DNA of 39,752 bases, from the NCBI GenBank assembly GCA_947591605.1, contig CANQDF010000021.1, positions 1 to 39,752 on the forward strand, written 5' to 3'. Under the pieces are notes generated by a model, which worked only from the letters and a program-made list of their open reading frames with translations, made no database searches and had not been told where the DNA came from. Positions within the stretch are counted from its first letter, which is position 1; every line of letters begins with the position of its first letter. Position numbers and translations under genes: made by a program. This document shows, piece after piece, positions 34,217 through 39,752 of this stretch. This stretch comes from an uncultured Clostridia bacterium. Lineage in GTDB: Bacteria; Bacillota; Clostridia; Lachnospirales; CAG-274.

Positions 34217-37060
34217 TCAGCTTAAATTTTCAAACTGATAGTACAGCTCGTTTCCGTCCGTCCTAAGCCTTAAATACTGTCCGCAGCCGGAGGAAAGCCC
34301 TGCCAGGTTTATATACCTGACGCCCTCCTTTACATTGACAAAGCTGCTGCTGCCCACGGAGGACAAAACGATGATATTCTTACCGCTTTCGGCTGCAAAT
34401 TTTTTAAGTATCTTATGCAGCAGCTGAGCCTCTGCGGAATCCTTAAGACCGTTTTCTCCGCTGCCCCACACATATCTGTCCATATTTATTATTATGTTTT
34501 TCTTGGCAGAGGACGAGATAACATCCCTGAACCATCTCCACTGCTCGGGCTTTGCTGTCCTCATGACGCCGCTGCCCGTAGCAAGGTTTATTATATCAAA
34601 GTTTTCCGTCCCGTTTACATTGTAGCTGTTGTACCAGCCCACAGCAGGCACGGAGGTGGTATTGGTGACATTTGTGCCGCCCGCAAACACCATAGCCCTT
34701 GCGCCCTGCGACATTTTGGCAAGCATACCGTTTATAACGTCCTGCCTGTTATCGGCTTTATAATCCAGAGTCCTGCCGTATACGGTTATATCCTCGCTGC
34801 CCGATACGAGCGACAGATCCCTGTTCATATAATCTATAAAAGGAGAGGGTATTATCTCGGGCGTTGTGGCAGGCACATTTGCACCCACATTATCCACATA
34901 CACCGTACCCCTTACATTTGTACCCGCCGTAGAAAGGGCTGCAACATAAAACTTCTCTATGGTTATGGGCTGCACCGCCCCCTCGGGTACGGGTATCTGC
35001 GCCGTATGCCAGCTTGTATCCGTCATTGAATCCGTTATGCTCACATTGCTGTAATTGTTTTGTGCGTCCCTTATCTGTGCTTTAAGCATATTGCCCGTGC
35101 CGTCACCAAGATAATCAAGCACTATATCCGCCGTATGCTCGGGCAGGGTTATAGGCTTTGCAAGGGCTGCATATACGCACTGTGTGGTAGTTCTGTTATC
35201 GTTAAAGAGATAGTCCAGCCTTGTGCTGAGCGCTCCCTCGGACGAAGCAAGAGAGGATATTACGGCGCCTCCCTTTATGCCGTCATTCTCCGGGAAGTAT
35301 ATAGGAGAAAGGGTATCGCCCGAATTTTCAAAGCCGTATACGGGCTTGAACACCTTGCCGACCGCTATCCTTACTCTGTCGGTATAGCCGTTCACCTCGG
35401 CGGTGACGGTGGCAAGTCCGTCGCTTTTTGCAATAAAGCAGCCGTTTTCAACGGTACCTATCTCCTCGTTATCCACGGTAAAGTTTATGTTGCTCACTCC
35501 TGCGCCAAGCTTGTAGCCGTCCGCATTTACACAGCTCACCGTAAGCTGTGTGGACTGTCCCACGCTCAGCACCGTTGTGTTTGCGTTTACCGTTATATTG
35601 TTTGCGCCCCTCAACACTCTTACATCCGTGCTGCCCTCAATGCCGTTGAGCCTTGCGGTTATCCTGCCCGTACCCGTTACCGACGGAGTAAAGCAATTTC
35701 CCTCCCATGTGCCTTCTATATCGGAGGAAAACTCCACGGCGTTTTTGTCCACAGGCGTGTAGTTATGGTCGGCATCGTAGCCGAAAATCTCAAACTCCGT
35801 TTTTACACCCTGAAAAAGGTAATTGTCCTCGTTGTCCTTGGGGAAAACGTTTATGGAGGCAAGGGTCTTGTTGTTACCTACCGTCCTTACGCCAAAGCCG
35901 TTTGCAACAAGCCTCTGGCTGCCCTCACTGGGCACATTTACAACACTCAGATAGGTGGTGTTTTCCCTCTTGGCTGCCATGGTGGTGGAGCCGCCTCCGT
36001 CAAAGTGTATCGCATCGTAGGCGCCGTATTCCCTCATCAAGTTGGCTGCCTCGGTATGGGTAGCGCCTATGCCGTTTGCCCTGCCGTCTATACACATTAT
36101 TATGACCTTTGTTTTATCCTTGTTTACGCCTATCATGGTGCGTGGGTTCCTTGCATTTTTGCCTATTATAAGCCCCTGGCTGACCGTCTGGCCGTTCCTG
36201 AGCAGCTCGCCGCCGCCCGATACGCCAGTGATTATATTGCTTACAGACTTTGCGGGGCGGAACACAAAGCTGTTGTTCTCGTTGAAGCTAACCTTCATGC
36301 CGACAAGGTAATAGCCCATCTTTGCATCCCTTGTCGCCTCGTTCATAACTATTATGTAGCCGTTTTCCGGTATGGTGACCGTTTCGCCCTTATAGCTGAG
36401 CTTGGTTATAACGCCGTTGTCTACCACTATCTTGCTCAGCGCCTTGAACCTTTTGTCAAGCTGCGAGGTATCGGTCATTGCGCTCCTGTCAAAGTATACG
36501 GGCTTTGCAAAGTTGGTTATCTTATTTTTTGCGCCCATCTCAAAAGCAGCGTTTGAACCTGCATAAAAACCCATGGTGCTTTTTACATAGTCTATAAAAG
36601 GCACTCCGTCGCTGTCCACAAAAAAGCCTGCATAGCGGTTCTCGCTGCTGTTGTAGTAATTTTGCGCAGCCTGCATTTTGCCGTTGTCCACCACCTGTCC
36701 CATGGAGCTGAAGGGATTGCCGCTGCCGAAAAAGTCCGCATTTACCGCCGCAAGCATATTATTGTCGCCTGCCATCTGCAAAACCGTCTGCTTTAAGCCC
36801 AGCTCACCCGTAGACTGCATGGTATCAAGCTCCACATTGGGGTTTGTAACATCTATCGTAAGCACATAAACATCCATCCAGCCCGCCGTGTAAAGACGTG
36901 AGCTTTTTTCATAGGTAACACCGCTTGTAAGCGTCTGCACGTCCTTTTCCTCATACAGCAGATCATCTCCCGCAAGCACTCCCACCGGCTGCATACATAA
37001 AATTGCGGCAAGCGCCGCAGCCGCATATTGTTTTACTTTTACAAATTTCAGTTTCATCAT
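34217..37060 (-). CDS. Secreted phosphodiester glycosidase (NAGPA) protein with Ig-like and degenerate phosphatase modules
   Basis: A 947-residue exported protein. Signal peptide about 1-30 (hydrophobic AAAALAAILCMQPVGVLA). The NAGPA/DUF2233 domain covers about 60-395, with AAVNADFFG, NPRTMIGVNKDKTKVIIMCIDGR and the core DGGGSTT near 354-360; such enzymes remove sugars from phosphodiesters and are thought to trim wall glycopolymers. Two Ig-like/Big_2-like regions follow (about 400-575), then a jelly-roll-like module (about 575-760). The last ~180 residues resemble a calcineurin-like phosphatase fold, but the expected His/Asp metal ligands are missing (AMVFAGGTNV where GD-type motifs would be), so this part is probably inactive. 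Start codon 37060 or 37057; a GAGG site precedes both. First gene of the operon, with its own promoter. Confidence 0.85.
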   Translation of the reverse strand: MMKLKFVKVKQYAAAALAAILCMQPVGVLAGDDLLYEEKDVQTLTSGVTYEKSSRLYTAGWMDVYVLTIDVTNPNVELDTMQSTGELGLKQTVLQMAGDNNMLAAVNADFFGSGNPFSSMGQVVDNGKMQAAQNYYNSSENRYAGFFVDSDGVPFIDYVKSTMGFYAGSNAAFEMGAKNKITNFAKPVYFDRSAMTDTSQLDKRFKALSKIVVDNGVITKLSYKGETVTIPENGYIIVMNEATRDAKMGYYLVGMKVSFNENNSFVFRPAKSVSNIITGVSGGGELLRNGQTVSQGLIIGKNARNPRTMIGVNKDKTKVIIMCIDGRANGIGATHTEAANLMREYGAYDAIHFDGGGSTTMAAKRENTTYLSVVNVPSEGSQRLVANGFGVRTVGNNKTLASINVFPKDNEDNYLFQGVKTEFEIFGYDADHNYTPVDKNAVEFSSDIEGTWEGNCFTPSVTGTGRITARLNGIEGSTDVRVLRGANNITVNANTTVLSVGQSTQLTVSCVNADGYKLGAGVSNINFTVDNEEIGTVENGCFIAKSDGLATVTAEVNGYTDRVRIAVGKVFKPVYGFENSGDTLSPIYFPENDGIKGGAVISSLASSEGALSTRLDYLFNDNRTTTQCVYAALAKPITLPEHTADIVLDYLGDGTGNMLKAQIRDAQNNYSNVSITDSMTDTSWHTAQIPVPEGAVQPITIEKFYVAALSTAGTNVRGTVYVDNVGANVPATTPEIIPSPFIDYMNRDLSLVSGSEDITVYGRTLDYKADNRQDVINGMLAKMSQGARAMVFAGGTNVTNTTSVPAVGWYNSYNVNGTENFDIINLATGSGVMRTAKPEQWRWFRDVISSSAKKNIIINMDRYVWGSGENGLKDSAEAQLLHKILKKFAAESGKNIIVLSSVGSSSFVNVKEGVRYINLAGLSSGCGQYLRLRTDGNELYYQFENLS

Positions 37061-37089
37061 ATACACCTCAAAATTACATAATTACTTAT

Positions 37090-37118
37090 ATTATACATAA
37101 AAGCCGCCGTATTTTCAA
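37090..37118 (-). promoter_or_regulatory. Promoter of the surface-polymer operon
   Basis: On the minus strand TTGAAA (37113-37118) and TATAAT (37090-37095) are 17 bp apart, about 30 bp before the first start codon. No equally good promoter is visible between the following 11 genes. Confidence 0.85.
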
Positions 37119-37183
37119 TTGAATAGAGATTTTTTAAAAAAAATGTAACATAAGGCGGCATACAAAAATCTGCACAATACTTA

Positions 37184-37224
37184 GGCTCTCTTACATGCTC
37201 TTAACTCAAAAGCACAAGAGAGCC
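37184..37224 (-). terminator. Hairpin overlapping the end of the cobC-like gene
   Basis: On the minus strand GGCTCTCTT (37216-37224) pairs perfectly with AAGAGAGCC (37184-37192), and TGCT/AGCA extends it. It straddles the stop codon. Only a short T-run follows about 15 nt later, so termination may be weak. Confidence 0.5.
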
Positions 37225-37749
37225 CTCCCCGTCCGTTTCCATACAGACAAACTCACCGTTTTTTATCGGCCTTGAATAAAAGGGTATACCGGCATATTTT
37301 TCAAGCAGAGCCATTATAATGCCGCCGTGTACCACAAAAGCAATGCTCAGTGCCGTATTGTGTCTTATTATATCCTCAAAGCAGCCGCAGCACCTCAGGC
37401 GGAAGCCCGTTTCGCTCTCGCCTCCCGGAAACTCGTCCCTGCCGCCGCTCTCAAGCCACTTTATATACTCCGCATCCGCCTCAATATCCTCAAACCTCTT
37501 GTTTTCAAACCTGCCAAAGTCGTACTCCCTAAGCCCGTCAAAGACCTCCGCACAAAGACCGGGATAAATTATGCCCGCACTTTGCAGGCATCTTTTGAGA
37601 GGGCTGGATATAACCCTGTCGGCATGAGGATAAGCAATGCTCTTAAGCCCCGCTATACCCTCGGCACAGAGCGGCTCGTCCGTAACGCCTATATATCTTT
37701 GCTCGGCATTACCCCTTGTTTTTCCGTGTCTTATCAAAATTATCCGCAT
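37201..37749 (-). CDS. cobC: Histidine phosphatase, probably alpha-ribazole phosphatase
   Basis: A 182-residue branch-1 histidine phosphatase. The catalytic RHG motif is in ILIRHGKTRGN near the start, the second Arg in VISSPLKRCLQSA, and the second His in FVVHGGII. GLREYDFGRFENKRFEDI is typical of cobalamin-pathway members. Its place directly after cobT (17 bp) strongly suggests it removes the phosphate from alpha-ribazole phosphate, the product of CobT, or from cobalamin phosphate. The start at 37749 has a GGGAGG site. The last gene of the operon in the window. Family members of broad specificity exist, so the role rests on context. Confidence 0.83.
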   Translation of the reverse strand: MRIILIRHGKTRGNAEQRYIGVTDEPLCAEGIAGLKSIAYPHADRVISSPLKRCLQSAGIIYPGLCAEVFDGLREYDFGRFENKRFEDIEADAEYIKWLESGGRDEFPGGESETGFRLRCCGCFEDIIRHNTALSIAFVVHGGIIMALLEKYAGIPFYSRPIKNGEFVCMETDGEGSLVLLS

Positions 37750-37766
37750 TTTTCCGCCTCCCGTAC

Positions 37767-38828
37767 CTACTTCAAAACCTTGTACCGTTCAACTCCGCTC
37801 TCCTCTCCGAATTTGTACAGACCGCCGTACACCGCCATGCACATATCCAAAAGGGGCAGCAGCATTACGGCACCCGTGCCCTCGCCAAGGTGCATATCCG
37901 CATGTATGGGCGGCTTTATGCCAAGCTCCTTTGCCACAGCCCTGCACGCAGGCTCGGAGGAAAGATGAGAGCCTATCACATAGTCCGATACCTCGGGGCA
38001 CATCCTCACCGACGCAAGAGCCGCCGTGCAGGATATAAAGCCGTCCGCAATAACGGGTATACGGCAGAGCGCACCGCCTATAAACACACCCGAAAGCGCC
38101 GCTATATCCAATCCGCCCACCTTGCTCAGCACATCTACGGGATCGTTTCTGTCGGGTCTGTTTACCGCAACAGCCCTTTTTATAACGCTTATCTTTTTTT
38201 CAAGCCCTTCCGAGGACAGCCCTGCGCCCCTGCCCGTGACCGCTTCGGGAGGCGTATCCAGCAGTACCGATACAACGGCGCTGCTGGTCGTGGTATTGCC
38301 TATGCCCATCTCGCCCGTTGCGATTATGTCATAGCCCAAAGCCTTAAGCTCCTCCGCCTTGCCTATGCCCGCCTCTATTGCCTTTATTGCCTGCTCCCTT
38401 GTAAGGGCAGCGCCCAAGGCGATGTCGGCGGTACCGTGCGACACCTTTATATCCTTATCCGTAAGGGAGGGAATATCCGTATTTATGCCTATATCCACAG
38501 GGAACACATCCGCCCCCGCCGCAGCAGACATAAGGCTTATGCTCGCCCTGCCGTGCAGTATATTTTCCGCTACCGCCGCCGTCACCTCGGAGCCGCACTG
38601 GGCAACGCCCTCGTCCACAACGCCGTTGTCGGCGCACATGACCACCACAGCCCTTTTATCCAGGGAAAACATCTCGCTGCCCTTTACAGCCGCAATGCGT
38701 GTAATTATATCCTCCATAACGCCCAGCGAAAACAGCGGCTTTGCAAGCGAAAGCCATCTGCTGCGTGCCGCCTGCGCCGCCTGTTTGTCGGCAGGTACTA
38801 TATTTTTCAATGCTTCTTCAAGCTTCAT
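37767..38828 (-). CDS. cobT: Nicotinate-nucleotide--dimethylbenzimidazole phosphoribosyltransferase
   Basis: CobT activates the lower-ligand base by moving phosphoribose from nicotinate mononucleotide to dimethylbenzimidazole or a similar base. The 353-residue length is normal. Marks are VVMCADNGVVDEGVAQCGSEVT, the signature GEMGIGNTTTSSAVVSVLL, and near the C-terminus HLGEGTGAVMLLPLLDMC, which contains the catalytic Glu. The ATG at 38828 has a GGTGAT site; the gap to cobA is 13 bp and to cobC 17 bp, so all are one transcript. The benzimidazole is not decided by the sequence; gut Clostridia often use other bases. Confidence 0.94.
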   Translation of the reverse strand: MKLEEALKNIVPADKQAAQAARSRWLSLAKPLFSLGVMEDIITRIAAVKGSEMFSLDKRAVVVMCADNGVVDEGVAQCGSEVTAAVAENILHGRASISLMSAAAGADVFPVDIGINTDIPSLTDKDIKVSHGTADIALGAALTREQAIKAIEAGIGKAEELKALGYDIIATGEMGIGNTTTSSAVVSVLLDTPPEAVTGRGAGLSSEGLEKKISVIKRAVAVNRPDRNDPVDVLSKVGGLDIAALSGVFIGGALCRIPVIADGFISCTAALASVRMCPEVSDYVIGSHLSSEPACRAVAKELGIKPPIHADMHLGEGTGAVMLLPLLDMCMAVYGGLYKFGEESGVERYKVLK

Positions 38829-38841
38829 TATCCATCACCGC

Positions 38842-39363
38842 TCAATATTCAATAAATTTTCTCGCTTTTACGCCCCTGTCAAAGGGGTGCTTTACTTTTT
38901 TTATCTCCGACACATAGTCGGCAGCCTCCGTAAGCCTTTTGTCGGGATCCCTGCCCGTAAGCACAAGCTCGGGCAAATCGGAGCCTTTTACAAGCTCCAG
39001 CACGTCCTCCAAAGGTACAAAGCCAAGGTTTACGGCTGTTATAAGCTCGTCCGCCACAGCAAGGTCAAACCCTCCGCCCTTTATCCTGCCGCACATATCC
39101 GCAAACATGGCGGTATAATACTCACGGGCAAGCCGTCTTTCCTCGTTGTTCATCTCAAAGCTGAATTTTGCGCCGTCATATGTTTTCATTATCTCTATGC
39201 CCGGCAGAAGTGCAAGCGCCTTTACCTCTCCGCTTTCATCGTTTTTTAAAAATCGGCATACAAGCACCCTGCCGCCTCCGCCGCAGCAGCGCAGCGCAAG
39301 CCCCATTGCCGCACTTGTCTTGCCCTTGCCGCCTCCGCAGTATATATGCACCATACCGCTCAT
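38842..39363 (-). CDS. cobA: Cob(I)alamin adenosyltransferase, CobA/BtuR type
   Basis: A 173-residue enzyme that attaches the adenosyl group from ATP to reduced corrinoid. The P-loop is at the start, VHIYCGGGKGKTSAAMGLAL, followed by VLVCRFLKN, a VADELITAVNLGFV segment and LPELVLTGRDPDKRL, all CobA marks. The ATG at 39363 overlaps the cobQ stop (ATGA arrangement) and has a GGAGGAGGG site, so translation is coupled. Frames starting further upstream would run through cobQ and are not used. Cytoplasmic. Confidence 0.94.
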   Translation of the reverse strand: MSGMVHIYCGGGKGKTSAAMGLALRCCGGGGRVLVCRFLKNDESGEVKALALLPGIEIMKTYDGAKFSFEMNNEERRLAREYYTAMFADMCGRIKGGGFDLAVADELITAVNLGFVPLEDVLELVKGSDLPELVLTGRDPDKRLTEAADYVSEIKKVKHPFDRGVKARKFIEY

Positions 39364-39752
39364 TTTATGCCCTCCTCCAGTATTTTGTATACCATATCCA
39401 TATCGGTATTTTCCCTTACTGCATCGGCAAGCATATCGTACTGCCTGTTTTTGTACGCCCTTATGTCGTATACCTCTGCTCCGCACGGGTCAACGCCCTT
39501 TTCGGCGGCGAGCGCACCGACAACGGCACCCGCAATATCGCCGCAGTCAAATATGCCGTGTATATAGCTGCCGTATACATTACCCCTGCTTACAATAACG
39601 GGGCACTCGCTGCCGTCCTCAAAAACGGTTTTGCCCATATGAATCTCGTAGCCTCGGTATGTCCTGCCGCCAAGCGGCGATAAAATGCCGCCTATGCTGC
39701 CCAACACGCCCTCCGTCCTTGTAAGGGTCTTGTCCCTCTCAAAATGCGTCCT
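39360..39752 (-). CDS. cobQ: Cobyric acid synthase, C-terminal part (runs off the window)
   Basis: About 130 C-terminal residues of the amidating enzyme that converts adenosylcobyrinic acid diamide to cobyric acid with glutamine. The open frame continues through the window edge, and the visible start FERDKTLTRTEG is typical of the family. YRGYEIHMG and NVYGSYIHGIFD (containing the glutaminase His) identify the triad glutaminase domain. The rest of the gene lies outside. The stop overlaps the cobA start. A cobalamin riboswitch, if present, would be further upstream and cannot be seen here. Confidence 0.9.
   Translation of the reverse strand, partial: RTHFERDKTLTRTEGVLGSIGGILSPLGGRTYRGYEIHMGKTVFEDGSECPVIVSRGNVYGSYIHGIFDCGDIAGAVVGALAAEKGVDPCGAEVYDIRAYKNRQYDMLADAVRENTDMDMVYKILEEGIK

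Noticed and set aside
35060..36556. Long open frame of about 498 codons on the plus strand
   Set aside because: It lies antisense to the NAGPA gene, has an unnatural residue mix (many Tyr, His, Cys, Arg) and no ribosome site; it is a by-product of codon bias in the real gene.
37716..38855. Open frame of about 379 codons on the plus strand
   Set aside because: It is antisense to cobT, whose family motifs are clear; the frame has no recognisable domain.
1..39752. CRISPR arrays and complete insertion sequences
   Set aside because: No regularly spaced repeats and no transposase gene were seen on either strand.

Overview
The window looks like a Clostridia (Firmicutes) chromosome, probably a gut bacterium of the Oscillospirales/Ruminococcaceae kind that degrades plant polysaccharides. 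The reasons are an ileS controlled by a T-box leader, strong AGGAGG-type ribosome sites, an SLH-domain surface protein encoded with csaB and tagA, a CotS-like protein, and a large modular secreted pectate lyase. A pectin specialist such as Monoglobus is possible but not proven. The native genes favour ATA for isoleucine and AGG for arginine. The first 10.2 kb favours ATC and CGC and looks imported.

Region 1 (1-10273) is the right-hand part of a genomic island. It holds the end of a type 1 BREX phage-defence operon: pglX (its 5' part lies outside the window), pglZ, brxL, and a fourth tightly linked gene for a protein with a HEPN-like Rx4H motif. A terminator follows, then a large serine recombinase gene whose catalytic N-terminus is missing. 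About 50 bp after the recombinase stop codon, the island abuts the first 53 codons of a secreted-protein gene on the minus strand. That gene keeps its promoter, ribosome site and signal peptide but ends where the island begins, so the island appears to have inserted into it.

Region 2 (10436-21964) is native chromosome. It contains a CotS-like kinase-fold protein that lacks the catalytic Asp, asnB, a secreted PL1 pectate lyase with accessory modules, ileS of the long type with a complete T-box leader, and a soluble GGDEF diguanylate cyclase. Shared or gene-specific hairpin terminators separate the units.

Region 3 (21980-37118, all minus strand) is one long, closely spaced run of 12 genes for a cell-surface polymer. 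In transcription order they encode a phosphodiester glycosidase (NAGPA) exoprotein, a Wzx-type flippase, a WecC-type UDP-sugar dehydrogenase, two GT4 glycosyltransferases, a DUF4330 protein, a small membrane protein, a Wzy-like polymerase/ligase, CsaB pyruvyltransferase, a small secreted protein, a TagA/WecG glycosyltransferase and an SLH-domain protein. The simplest reading is that the operon builds and exports a secondary cell wall polymer, pyruvylates it through CsaB, and encodes a protein whose SLH domains can bind the pyruvylated polymer. A TTGAAA-17-TATAAT promoter stands in front of the first gene.

Region 4 (37184-39752, minus strand) is the end of a cobalamin operon: cobQ (partial), cobA, cobT and a histidine phosphatase probably acting as cobC. 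These cover the late steps: amidation, adenosylation and lower-ligand attachment.
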